Positions 1-7,076 of a stretch of 13,851 nt of DNA are shown here, piece by piece. Made by a program: the position numbers and the translations under genes. The notes beneath the pieces were generated by a model, which was given only the letters and a program-made list of their open reading frames with translations, was not told the DNA's origin and ran no database searches. The DNA comes from Clostridia bacterium (lineage in GTDB: Bacteria > Bacillota_E > SLMV01 > PUMD01), in NCBI GenBank assembly GCA_003563755.1, contig PWUB01000150.1, positions 1 to 13,851 of the forward strand. Direction: 5' to 3'. How positions within the stretch are numbered: position 1 is the first letter of the stretch; each line of letters starts with the position of its first letter.

Positions 1-233
1 CGCGCGTAGCCCGAGGACAAGAGGTGCGCCAGGTACGCTCTCATGTCCCGTACATCCAGGTGGGCCACTTCGTCGGCGACACGGGCCGAGCTGTTGGGAA
101 ACGCATGCTGGAGCATGTGCTTCAGGTCCGCAGCGTATGCCCGGATGGTGTGCTCGGAGTGTCCCTTCTGCATGCGCAGATACCGGAGAAAATCCTCCAC
201 GATTCCCGGAGTGGTCCACTCACGCCCGTCCAT
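1..233 (-). CDS. xerC: Tyrosine recombinase XerC-like, N-terminal part (3' end outside window)
   Basis: Only the first 77 codons lie in the window; the gene continues past position 1. Translation from the ATG at 233 gives MDGREWTTPGIVEDFLRYLR, followed by a helical stretch containing KGHSEHTIRAYAADLKHML and a later LDVRDMRAYLAHLL. This is the pattern of the SAM-like core-binding domain of XerC/XerD/CodV recombinases (short helix, 'S..T...Y..DL', then 'D...YL..L'). The catalytic domain with its R-H-R-Y residues is not visible. The family resolves chromosome dimers at dif sites. GGAGGT lies 8 nt before the ATG, and the start follows the topA stop by 26 nt, so the two are probably co-transcribed. 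topA next to xerC/codV is the usual Bacillota arrangement, which favours XerC over another integrase; trmFO, often between them, is absent. XerD or a related phage-type integrase cannot be excluded from this fragment. Confidence 0.8.
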   Translation of the reverse strand, partial: MDGREWTTPGIVEDFLRYLRMQKGHSEHTIRAYAADLKHMLQHAFPNSSARVADEVAHLDVRDMRAYLAHLLSSGYA

Positions 234-259
234 CTGTTGCTACCTCCCTCGCCCCGGGA

Positions 260-2356
260 TCATCCCTTGACCACATCACCCGGCAGCAGCTCGTAGCCGC
301 ATTCCTTGCGGCTGCACTGCAGAAACTCGCCCTTCTTCCTGGTCCTCCTCTTCACCATGAAAGAACCGCAGTCAGGACACATCTCCTCGCTGGGCTCGTG
401 CCACACCACGAACTCGCAGTCAGGGTAGTTGCTGCATCCGTAGAAGGTCCGACCCTTGCGGCTTCGCCTCTTGACTATGTCCCCGCCGCAGTCCGGACAC
501 TCCGCGCCCGTCTTTTCCAGGTACGGCTTCGAGTTCTTGCATTCCGGATAGCCCGGACAGGCGATGAATTTGCCGTAGCGTCCGTGGCGGATCACCATCA
601 ACCTGCCGCACTCCTCGCACTCTTCATCCGTCTGCTCTTCCGGCAGCTTGACGCGAGGCGCTTCCTCGTAAGCGTGCTTCAGCTTCTCCTCGAAGGGATC
701 CCAGAAGCTCGATATGATATCGACCCAGGAGACCTCGCCCTCCTCTATGCTGTCCAGCTGCGACTCCATGTCGGCGGTGAAATTGAGATCGACCACCTCT
801 GCAAAGTGTTCCTCCAGGAGCCGGTTGACCACCCGTCCGAGTTCCGTCGGATAGAAGTATCCATCCTCGACATCCACGTAGTTGCGTTTCTGAATGGTCT
901 CAACTATGGGCGCGTATGTGCTGGGTCTTCCGATGCCCTCGTCCTCCAGGGCCTTCACCAGGCTGGCCTCGTTGTAGCGCGGCGGTGGCTGTGTAAAATT
1001 CTGCTTGGGGGACAGATCCAGGAGATCACAAGCTTGCCCTTCCTTCAACGGCGGTAGGAGGGCATCACCTTTACCATCTCCCCCGTAGAGTATTCGGAAT
1101 CCAGGGAACTTCAGGCGTCGTCCCCGGGCCAGGAAGCGGAAGTCGCCCGCTGAGAGGATCACGTTGAGCTCATCATAGACTGCCGGTTTCATCTGGCTGG
1201 CGACAAAGCGCTCCCACACGAGTTTATACAGGCGGTACTGGGCGTTGTTCAGGTCACCCTTGATCGATTCCGGCGTCAGCCTGACATCGGTGGGTCGGAT
1301 GGCCTCATGGGCCTCCTCGGCTCCCCTGCGAGCTCGTCCCCGGCGCTGGCGAGGTTCGGAGAACTCCTTGCCGTAGCGGTCCACGATGAATCCGCGGGCC
1401 CTGGAAACGGCATCCTTGGAAACCCGCGTGGCGTCGGTACGCATATAAGTTATCAGTCCGCTACGTCCTGAATCTCCCCGCAGCGGCAGCCCCTCGTACA
1501 ACTGTTGAGCCACCCGCATCGTGAAGCTGGCGTTCATCCGCAGCCTCCGCGATGCGGCTTGCTGCAGGCTGCTGGTGTTGAAGGCCGCACCGGGATACCG
1601 TTTTGTCTCCTTCTTCTCGATATCCGACACCGAGTACGGTTCCTCGGGGAGGCGGCCGAGAATGTCGTTCATGGCCTCCTCATTCGGTATGTCCGCGGGC
1701 TCCCCCTTCTCATCGACCAGGCGGGCGGCGAACCGGTGTGCCTCGTCAGTCAGACCCTGCGGAGCGAATACCGCATCCAGGGTCCAGTATTCCTCGGGTT
1801 CGAAGGCTTCACGCTCCCGTTCTCGATCCACCACCATTCGTACCGCGGCAGACTGAACCCGTCCGGCGGACAGGCCCCGCCTCACCTTACGCCACAGCAG
1901 GGGACTGAGCTTGTAGCCGACGAGACGATCGAGTACCCGGCGGGCTTGCTGGGCATCGACCAGCTTCCGGTCGATCGAACGCGGCTTATCCAGGGCGCTG
2001 TTGACGGCGCCCCGGGTTATCTCGTTGAATACTATGCGCACCGGAGTGTCCTCGGGAAGATCGAGGGCGTGACTCAGGTGCCAGGCTATGGCCTCACCTT
2101 CCCGATCCGGGTCGGTGGCGAGGAAAACGCGCTGGGCGGACCGAACCTCCTTCCGGAGCTTCTTCAGGACCTTCCCCTTGCCCCGTATGGTGATGTAACG
2201 GGGGGTGAAGTGATCATCCACGTCCACTCCCAGTTTGCTCTTCGGTAAATCGCGAACATGTCCCATCGATGCCTCGACCTTGAAGTCATTGCCGAGGTAC
2301 CGCTCTATGGTTCTCGCTTTGGCTGGAGACTCGACGATCAACAGGTTCTCCGGCAA
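260..2356 (-). CDS. topA: DNA topoisomerase I (type IA)
   Basis: This is a 698-residue type IA topoisomerase that relaxes negative supercoils by a 5'-phosphotyrosine strand-passage reaction. The Toprim domain is at the N terminus (LLIVESPAK with Glu9, and TDPDREGEAIAWH with Asp82 and Asp84). GLSAGRVQSAAVRMVVDRER follows near 161-180. The catalytic tyrosine is Tyr304 in LITYMRTDATRVS, and EDEGIGRPSTYAPIVETIQ lies near 471-489. Three C-terminal four-cysteine zinc ribbons are visible: C580/583/600/606, C620/623/641/647 and C660/663/681/686. Length and domain order match the Bacillota enzyme. I chose the TTG at 2356 because AGAGGTGAT lies 6 nt upstream and the protein then begins directly with PENLLIVESPAK. 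An in-frame TTG at 2431 would add 25 residues without family resemblance. xerC follows closely. dprA, the usual upstream neighbour, is missing. Confidence 0.97.
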   Translation of the reverse strand: MPENLLIVESPAKARTIERYLGNDFKVEASMGHVRDLPKSKLGVDVDDHFTPRYITIRGKGKVLKKLRKEVRSAQRVFLATDPDREGEAIAWHLSHALDLPEDTPVRIVFNEITRGAVNSALDKPRSIDRKLVDAQQARRVLDRLVGYKLSPLLWRKVRRGLSAGRVQSAAVRMVVDREREREAFEPEEYWTLDAVFAPQGLTDEAHRFAARLVDEKGEPADIPNEEAMNDILGRLPEEPYSVSDIEKKETKRYPGAAFNTSSLQQAASRRLRMNASFTMRVAQQLYEGLPLRGDSGRSGLITYMRTDATRVSKDAVSRARGFIVDRYGKEFSEPRQRRGRARRGAEEAHEAIRPTDVRLTPESIKGDLNNAQYRLYKLVWERFVASQMKPAVYDELNVILSAGDFRFLARGRRLKFPGFRILYGGDGKGDALLPPLKEGQACDLLDLSPKQNFTQPPPRYNEASLVKALEDEGIGRPSTYAPIVETIQKRNYVDVEDGYFYPTELGRVVNRLLEEHFAEVVDLNFTADMESQLDSIEEGEVSWVDIISSFWDPFEEKLKHAYEEAPRVKLPEEQTDEECEECGRLMVIRHGRYGKFIACPGYPECKNSKPYLEKTGAECPDCGGDIVKRRSRKGRTFYGCSNYPDCEFVVWHEPSEEMCPDCGSFMVKRRTRKKGEFLQCSRKECGYELLPGDVVKG

Positions 2357-2360
2357 GGTA

Positions 2361-2420
2361 TCATCACCTCTGCTTGAAATCGCGACGGCGGGCTCCCGTC
2401 GCTGTCTCTCATCACCTCTG
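2361..2420 (-). promoter_or_regulatory. Duplicated Shine-Dalgarno element with intervening hairpin in the topA leader
   Basis: On the minus strand the 12-mer CAGAGGTGATGA occurs twice, at 2420-2409 and 2372-2361, exactly 48 nt apart. The downstream copy is the topA ribosome-binding site. Between the copies lies a hairpin with CGACGG/CCGTCG arms (2383-2388 and 2396-2401). The upstream copy has no well-spaced start codon after it. It could act as a ribosome standby site, be a relic of a duplicated start region, or be chance similarity to the anti-Shine-Dalgarno sequence. Confidence 0.45.
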
Positions 2421-2474
2421 AGTCTGTACAAGTTCCTGCCTAAGCAAGCTAACTCAGGACGCTCGCCAAGTCAA

Positions 2475-2615
2475 TCACCCGGCCTCCTTCAGGATACCCG
2501 AATGACAGCCGCTGCAAGCGGACTGCCCACCGATTCCCCCCTGCGACAGCTGCTCCCCTGTTGTCGACCGGACCGGGGCATCGTCGTACGGCGGCCTGAT
2601 GGCAGGAGCCTTCAT
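2475..2615 (-). CDS. Possible 46-residue peptide with a CxxCH motif (doubtful)
   Basis: An ATG-initiated frame of 46 codons fills much of the topA leader. The peptide starts MKAPAIRPPYDD and ends with SACSGCHSGILKEAG, which contains C-S-G-C-H, the shape of a c-type heme attachment or zinc-knuckle half-site. There is no Shine-Dalgarno sequence. The ATG lies only 6 nt after a TATAAT hexamer, so if translated it would be from an essentially leaderless transcript. No signal peptide or membrane segment is present, which argues against a periplasmic cytochrome. Third codon positions look G+C-rich, but that is uninformative in this genome. I do not recognise a family, and it may simply be an untranslated leader. 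Confidence 0.2.
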   Translation of the reverse strand: MKAPAIRPPYDDAPVRSTTGEQLSQGGIGGQSACSGCHSGILKEAG

Positions 2616-2621
2616 ACCAGC

Positions 2622-2663
2622 ATTATACAGAGTCGCGAGGCTCAGTACCAGTTAGCTTGGTAC
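2622..2663 (-). promoter_or_regulatory. Putative topA promoter with an inverted repeat at the -35 position
   Basis: The minus strand has a perfect TATAAT at 2627-2622. Seventeen nt upstream, where a -35 box should be, the hexamer is TGGTAC, a poor match to TTGACA. That hexamer is one arm of an inverted repeat, GTACCA-AGCTAAC-TGGTAC (2663-2645). A weak -35 overlapped by a dyad is typical of a regulated promoter, but this could also be chance. A second imperfect candidate (TTGACT with a weak TAGCTT) lies closer to topA, around 2470-2442. Confidence 0.4.
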
Positions 2664-2670
2664 CGGTCAA

Positions 2671-2730
2671 GAAACGACGGTGCGGAGGACGGGCTCGGCT
2701 GAGCGCCTCATCCATCCCGCACCGCGTAAA
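2671..2730 (-). terminator. Probable terminator of the ABC exporter operon
   Basis: Just after the exporter operon stop, the minus strand has an 8-bp stem, CGGTGCGG (2724-2717) pairing with CCGCACCG (2685-2678). The loop contains a smaller GCTC/GAGC hairpin. A short imperfect U-tract follows (TCGTTTCTT). The opposite side also carries a run of A/T after the stem, so weak bidirectional activity is possible. The long loop and imperfect U-tract lower confidence. Confidence 0.5.
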
Positions 2731-2744
2731 AACATGATCTCGGA

Positions 2745-4583
2745 TCAGGCAGTCTCATCGGCTTGCATCTGGAACTGGGTCTGATACAGGTCTGCGTAGT
2801 GTCCACCGCTACCGATCAATTCTTCGTGGGTACCCCGCTCCACGATGCGCCCTTCATCGAAAACCACGATCAGGTCGGCGCTGCGAATGGTGGATAGGCG
2901 GTGTGCGATGATGAAAGATGTCCTCTCCTCGAGCAGGGTCTCGAGGGCATCCTGGATCAGAAGCTCGGTGTAGGCGTCGACACTGGACGTGGCCTCATCG
3001 AGAATCAGGATCCTCGGATCCCGCAGCAGCGCCCGGGCGAAGGAGATCAGCTGTCGCTGTCCGATGGACAGGTTGCCTCCCCGCTCCTCTACCATGGTGT
3101 CGTACCCGTCGTCGGTCTCGAGGATAAACTGATGGGCGTTGACAGCCCTGGCGGCTGCCCTTATCTCCTTGTCGCTGGCATCCAGCCTGCCGTAACGGAT
3201 GTTGTCGCTGATGGTGCCGCGGAACAGGAAGGTATCCTGCAGAACCATGCCCATCTGCCTGCGCAGGGATTCAACCCTGACATCTCTCAGGTCGTGGCCG
3301 TCGATGCGCACCCGGCCGTGCTGCGGGTCGTAGAAGCGGCACAGAAGGTTGATCATGGTGGTCTTGCCGGCCCCGGTATGTCCGACGAAGGCTACCCTCT
3401 GTCCGGGGTGCACCTTGAGGTTGATATCCTCTAACACCCACTCCTGATGATCGTAAGCGAAGCGGACGTTCTCGTAGTGCACGAGTCCCTCTATCTGGGG
3501 CAGTTCGATGGCACCCGGACGGTCCTGGATCTCGGGCTCTGAGTCCATGATTCCGAAGACCTTCTCGCAGGCCGCCATGGCAGACTGCATCTGCGTGTAA
3601 AACGTACTCAGCTCCCTGAGAGGCTGATTGAACCTCTGCACGTACATCAGGAACGCAGCCAGTACTCCCGGGCCCATGGTGCCGTTCTGGATGCCGGAAA
3701 GGGTCTCATGCATGATGATTCTACCGCCATACCAGAGGACGATCGCGATGGCTGCCGATCCGATCACCATCATCAGCGGCTGAAATACCGCCATGATCTT
3801 CTCCGCGTTCACCGTGGCCTCGAAGTTGTTGTAGTTGCGGGAGTCGAACTCCTCGCAGTTCTCCTCCTCGCGGGCGAAGGACTTGGTGACCCTGACTCCC
3901 GATATGCTCTCCTGGAGGTTGGCGTTAATCTCTGCGACGCGTCTTCTCACCTTGCGATGGGCACGGAGAATCCTGGGTCGGAACACGAACATGGCCACCG
4001 CCATGGGCGGGATGATCACGAAGGTGATCAGGGCCAGGCGCAGGTTCATCGAAACCATGATGGTCACTATCACGCCGATGCGGACGAAGTCACCGATCAC
4101 GGTGACCAGGCCCGCTGAGAGCAGTTCATTGAGAGTCTGGATGTCGTTGGTGACCCGCGACATTACCACCCCCACGGGGCGGGCATCGTACCACCGGAGA
4201 CCCATCTTCTGCATGTGGTTGAACAGACCCTTGCGAAGATCGTAGATTGCGCTCTGGCCCGCCCAGCTCATGGCATAGGTCTGGGCGTAACCGGCCAGCC
4301 ACGTGAGGATCAGCGATCCCGCAAAGATCAGGGCGTAAATGTCAAGACCCCCAAGCCTTTGTGCCATGGACAGATCTTCAGCCGTGGGGGTTATGAAAGT
4401 ATCGATCGCATGGCCCAGAACCCACGGTCCCACCTGCGCAGCCAGGGATGACACCACCAGGGCGATCACGGATACCAATACGTACCAGCGGTAGGGGAGG
4501 ATGTAGGACACCAGCCTCCGGAACGTCTTGGGATCAAAGGGCTTCACATCGTCGTTCATTCGGTGCCCGTGAAAATGATGCAT
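2745..4583 (-). CDS. Heterodimeric ABC exporter subunit with complete ATPase motifs (TM288/LmrD/BmrD-like)
   Basis: This is a 612-residue half-transporter of the type IV (ABC-type 1) exporter fold: six membrane helices in about residues 25-325, then a nucleotide-binding domain. The ATPase motifs are Walker A GHTGAGKTT (401-409), Q-loop Gln449, signature LSIGQ (505-509), Walker B ILILDE with the catalytic Glu530, and H-loop His561. The signature is non-canonical (LSIGQ instead of LSGGQ), as expected for the subunit that lends its signature to the degenerate site of a heterodimer. The N terminus is histidine-rich (MHHFHGHRMN). GGAGGG lies 8 nt before the ATG, and only 2 nt separate it from the upstream subunit's stop, so translation is probably coupled. 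By family analogy it would export drugs, lipids or peptides from the inner leaflet; the substrate cannot be deduced. A terminator-like hairpin follows. Confidence 0.93.
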   Translation of the reverse strand: MHHFHGHRMNDDVKPFDPKTFRRLVSYILPYRWYVLVSVIALVVSSLAAQVGPWVLGHAIDTFITPTAEDLSMAQRLGGLDIYALIFAGSLILTWLAGYAQTYAMSWAGQSAIYDLRKGLFNHMQKMGLRWYDARPVGVVMSRVTNDIQTLNELLSAGLVTVIGDFVRIGVIVTIMVSMNLRLALITFVIIPPMAVAMFVFRPRILRAHRKVRRRVAEINANLQESISGVRVTKSFAREEENCEEFDSRNYNNFEATVNAEKIMAVFQPLMMVIGSAAIAIVLWYGGRIIMHETLSGIQNGTMGPGVLAAFLMYVQRFNQPLRELSTFYTQMQSAMAACEKVFGIMDSEPEIQDRPGAIELPQIEGLVHYENVRFAYDHQEWVLEDINLKVHPGQRVAFVGHTGAGKTTMINLLCRFYDPQHGRVRIDGHDLRDVRVESLRRQMGMVLQDTFLFRGTISDNIRYGRLDASDKEIRAAARAVNAHQFILETDDGYDTMVEERGGNLSIGQRQLISFARALLRDPRILILDEATSSVDAYTELLIQDALETLLEERTSFIIAHRLSTIRSADLIVVFDEGRIVERGTHEELIGSGGHYADLYQTQFQMQADETA

Positions 4584-4585
4584 GG

Positions 4586-6391
4586 CTACATCCCTCCTAC
4601 CTTGTCCTGGGCGCCGGCGATCGCTCGCGCCCGGGCCCGCTCGAAAAGCTCCTCCGAGAGCTCATCCTGACCCTTGGACTGCAGTTCGTAGACTTCCCTG
4701 TATATCCCCTGCTCACGGAGCAGTTCTTCGTGGTTGCCCCTCTGAACGACGCTGCCCCGGTCGAGGACGATGATCTGGTCAGCGTCGCGGATCGAGGACA
4801 GGCGCTGGCTGATAATGAAGCTGGTGCGACCCTCCATCAGGTTGTCCAGAGCCGCCTGTATCATCTGCTCCGTTTCCGCATCCACACTGGAGGTGGAATC
4901 GTCGAGGATCAGTATCGGCGGATTGAGGAGGAGGGCCCTGGCTATAGCTACCCGCTGTTTCTGCCCACCGGAAAGACCCACTCCCCGCTCACCCACCACG
5001 GTATCGTAGCCGTCAGGTAGCTCCTTGATGAAGTCATGGATCTGTGCAGCCTCAGCGGCTGCCTGGATCTCCTGCATGCAGGCGTCCGGACGCCCGTACG
5101 CTATGTTCTCCCTGATCGGCGCGGAGAACAGGAAGGTCTCCTGCATCACCATGCCGATGGTCTTGCGGATCGATGCGACTCCTAGATCCGTCAGATCGTA
5201 ACCGTCGAGCAGGACCTTACCCTTGTCCGGGTCATAAAAGCGCGGGATCATGTTTATCACGGTGGTCTTGCCGGACCCGGTGGCCCCCAGCAGGGCCACC
5301 CGCTGTCCCGGCCGCGCCTCCAGGTTGATACCGTGCAGCACCCACTTGCTGCCGTCGGCGTATCTGAACCAGACATCCTGCATGACCACGTGTCCGCGGG
5401 CCTGGTCCAGCTCCACTGCATCCGGCTTCTCCGCGATGTCTGACTCCGTGTCGAGGATCTCGAACACCCGCTGACCCGAGGCAATCGCACGCTCGGTCAA
5501 GTTGACCAGCCAGCCCATCATGCGCAGGGGACCCAGGAGCATGCCCAGGTACTGGTTATATGCTACCAGCCAGCCTATGGTCATCAGGCCGAGGATGACC
5601 TGCCTTCCTCCGTACCAGAGGATGATGACGGTGCCCATGGCCGATATCATGTTCATCAACGGGAAGAAGAAAGCCCAGTTTCTGACCGTCTCGATGTTCT
5701 TCTGCAGGTACCCCCAGTTGGTCTCGTCGAACTTGTCAATCTCGAAATCCTCGCGGGCGAACGAACGCACCACCCTGAGCCCGCTGACGTTCTCCTGCAG
5801 CACCGAGGTCAGGACGGCAAGCCGCTGCTGGAGGTCACGGTACATGGGCCGAACGCGTTTCGAAAACATCAGCACGGTCACCACAAGCGCCGGCACGGTT
5901 AGCAACACTCGTAAGGTCAGCTGGGTGTTGATGTACAGGAGGAAAATCAATACGCCGATAAACATGAGGATGCACCTTGCCATGTTCACGAGGCCGAACC
6001 CGAGGAAACGCCGCATGGTCTCCACGTCCTGGGTGACCCGCGACATGAGGTGACCGGTCTGCTGCCGGTCATAGAAGCTGAAGGGCAGCTGGTGAAGGTG
6101 CCGGTACATCTCGTTGCGCAGATCATAGATGACACACTGCCCCAGGAATGCCGAGGAGTACTGACGTACGAAGGCGAAGAGACTCTGCAGGGTGACTGCA
6201 CCCACGATGGCCAGTGCAGCGGGCAGCAGCAGGTGCCACTGCTCATCTATGATGGCAACATCGATGATATAGCGTGTGAGCCACGGAACCACGAACCCCA
6301 TGCCCACGAGCCCCAGCATGGACAACAGAGAGAACACAACCCACTTCGGGTATGCCCGGAGATAACCGAGCAATCGCCATATGGTGTTCAT
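4586..6391 (-). CDS. Heterodimeric ABC exporter subunit with degenerate ATPase site (TM287/LmrC/BmrC-like)
   Basis: This is the first gene of the exporter operon, 601 residues from the ATG at 6391. A TTG one codon earlier (6394) is equally possible: GGGAG lies 7 nt before the TTG and 10 nt before the ATG. Six predicted membrane helices occupy about residues 15-300. In the numbering from the TTG, the nucleotide-binding motifs are Walker A GATGSGKTT (370-378), Gln418, canonical signature LSGGQ (474-478) and Walker B ILILDD, where Asp499 replaces the catalytic Glu. The H-loop reads SQRLSS, with Gln530 replacing the conserved His. Loss of both residues is the hallmark of the degenerate-site partner in asymmetric exporters. 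The intact LSGGQ would complete the active site of the partner encoded 2 nt downstream. The C-terminal tail after about 575 is charged and helical. A promoter and palindrome lie just upstream. Confidence 0.93.
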   Translation of the reverse strand: MNTIWRLLGYLRAYPKWVVFSLLSMLGLVGMGFVVPWLTRYIIDVAIIDEQWHLLLPAALAIVGAVTLQSLFAFVRQYSSAFLGQCVIYDLRNEMYRHLHQLPFSFYDRQQTGHLMSRVTQDVETMRRFLGFGLVNMARCILMFIGVLIFLLYINTQLTLRVLLTVPALVVTVLMFSKRVRPMYRDLQQRLAVLTSVLQENVSGLRVVRSFAREDFEIDKFDETNWGYLQKNIETVRNWAFFFPLMNMISAMGTVIILWYGGRQVILGLMTIGWLVAYNQYLGMLLGPLRMMGWLVNLTERAIASGQRVFEILDTESDIAEKPDAVELDQARGHVVMQDVWFRYADGSKWVLHGINLEARPGQRVALLGATGSGKTTVINMIPRFYDPDKGKVLLDGYDLTDLGVASIRKTIGMVMQETFLFSAPIRENIAYGRPDACMQEIQAAAEAAQIHDFIKELPDGYDTVVGERGVGLSGGQKQRVAIARALLLNPPILILDDSTSSVDAETEQMIQAALDNLMEGRTSFIISQRLSSIRDADQIIVLDRGSVVQRGNHEELLREQGIYREVYELQSKGQDELSEELFERARARAIAGAQDKVGGM

Positions 6392-6434
6392 CAATCACCA
6401 ACTCCCAGGATTATCATTCAGGTATGAATCTTCG

Positions 6435-6447
6435 TTAGTCGAACTAA
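6435..6447. promoter_or_regulatory. Putative repressor operator of the exporter operon
   Basis: TTAGT-CGA-ACTAA is a 13-bp palindrome with perfect 5-bp arms. It directly abuts the -10 hexamer of the exporter promoter on its downstream side, so it covers the expected transcription start. Small A+T-rich dyads in this place are typical of MarR- or TetR-type repressors controlling exporters. No such regulator gene is in the window, so the binding protein is unknown. Confidence 0.5.
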
Positions 6448-6476
6448 AGTATACAGTCTTCTTTTGAGCTGATCAA
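6448..6476 (-). promoter_or_regulatory. Sigma-A-type promoter for the ABC exporter operon
   Basis: On the minus strand TTGATC (6476-6471) is separated by exactly 17 nt from TATACT (6453-6448). Each matches the consensus hexamers at four or five of six positions. The predicted start would fall about 50 nt before the first exporter start codon. This is the best-formed promoter I can see in the window. Confidence 0.65.
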
Positions 6477-6744
6477 GTGCTTAATCGGATCCGGAATCGG
6501 TCCCGGACGTTACCAGTGTCCGGAAGGGTGTCGGTGCCGCCACGGATCCATCTATTTTCAGTTTCGTGTGCGACGCTGGCTCCTATTATCGACAGCACCG
6601 GGGCCCTGGCAGGCGGATTTCCCATTTTCAAGTCCGGCGCAGGCCACGCCATCGGCAATCACCGATCTCACCCCGAGACCTCCGGCCAGAAATGAGGTAT
6701 TATGAATTGACGAGCCACTGCATGCACACTGGGAGGTGTAATAC
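6477..6744. other. Divergent intergenic region between the exporter operon and the small membrane gene
   Basis: About 270 bp without a convincing gene. It contains a hairpin with CCGGAC/GTCCGG arms (6503-6508 and 6518-6523). A TATTAT hexamer at 6698-6703 on the plus strand could be the -10 box of the small membrane-protein gene, but only a 3/6 match (GAGACC) stands at the -35 distance. GGGAGGTG at 6731-6738 is that gene's ribosome-binding site. I see no riboswitch or T-box signature. Confidence 0.5.
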
Positions 6745-6996
6745 TTGAGTCGGGCTGCCTGGGGATTCGTGGTGATAGCCGTTGCCATCATCATGATGCT
6801 GTCCGGCACCCTGTTCGATGTTGAGAGTGATCTTCCATTTCTCATCGGCCTGTGGGTTGGAGTTGTGGGCCTGGCCCTCATCAACTCGGGACAGCGGGAA
6901 GAAACACGCAAACAGCGCGAGATATACGAGGAGCAGGTCAGGAGAAGAACGGAGAGGGACGACAAAGGCGAAAGGGGCGACAGCGAAGAGCAGTGA
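6745..6996 (+). CDS. Small two-helix membrane protein, unknown function
   Basis: An 83-residue protein starting at TTG 6745. The choice of start is supported by GGGAGGTG placed 6 nt upstream. Two hydrophobic segments are visible, about residues 6-24 (AWGFVVIAVAIIMMLSG) and 31-48 (PFLIGLWVGVVGLALI), joined by a short acidic loop (FDVESD). From residue 49 on, the tail is extremely charged and probably helical (REETRKQREIYEEQVRRRTE, then acidic/basic repeats), and it is likely cytoplasmic. The gene precedes the binding-protein gene by 95 bp on the same strand and diverges from the exporter operon. I do not recognise a family. It may be a small membrane adaptor, or unrelated to its neighbours. 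The opposite-strand frames over this region lack comparable initiation signals. Confidence 0.7.
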   Translation: MSRAAWGFVVIAVAIIMMLSGTLFDVESDLPFLIGLWVGVVGLALINSGQREETRKQREIYEEQVRRRTERDDKGERGDSEEQ

Positions 6997-7013
6997 GCGA
7001 AACAACGCTCTTT
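6995..7013 (+). terminator. Weak hairpin at the stop codon of the small membrane gene
   Basis: GAGCG (6995-6999) pairs with CGCTC (7006-7010) around a 6-nt loop and is followed by TTT. The stem begins inside the stop codon. With a 5-bp stem and three Ts, it would at best attenuate transcription into the next gene. Confidence 0.25.
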
Positions 7014-7056
7014 GCAGCCCCCCCTGCGGTTCTGATCTGGCACCACCCCTCATAAG

Positions 7057-7076
7057 GATGAAAGACGACTTTCATC
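7057..7076 (+). promoter_or_regulatory. Perfect 8-bp hairpin just upstream of the binding-protein ribosome-binding site
   Basis: GATGAAAG (7057-7064) and CTTTCATC (7069-7076) are perfect inverted copies separated by ACGA. The hairpin ends 2 nt before the GAGGGG Shine-Dalgarno sequence (7079-7084) and 15 nt before the ATG. It could be a protein-binding dyad in DNA, or an RNA element affecting translation or stability of the binding-protein mRNA. No U-tract follows, so it is not a terminator. Confidence 0.55.

Noticed and set aside
137..1057. Long plus-strand open frame (306 codons) opposite topA
   Set aside because: It lies fully antisense to the conserved C-terminal half of topA, shows no recognisable domain, and is an artefact of high G+C codon bias.
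2432..2744. Possible dprA remnant or riboswitch upstream of topA
   Set aside because: None of the minus-strand frames resembles DprA, and I see no T-box, ribosomal-leader or known riboswitch core; only the promoter, terminator, dyad and short ORF described.
6473..6658. Minus-strand frame of 61 codons ending at the exporter promoter
   Set aside because: It starts at TTG with only a weak GGTGA upstream, runs over the -35 region of the exporter promoter, and resembles no family.
6558..7053. Two minus-strand open frames overlapping the small membrane gene and the divergent intergenic region
   Set aside because: They lack convincing ribosome-binding sites and recognisable domains, whereas the plus-strand frame has a strong site at ideal distance and a sensible membrane topology.
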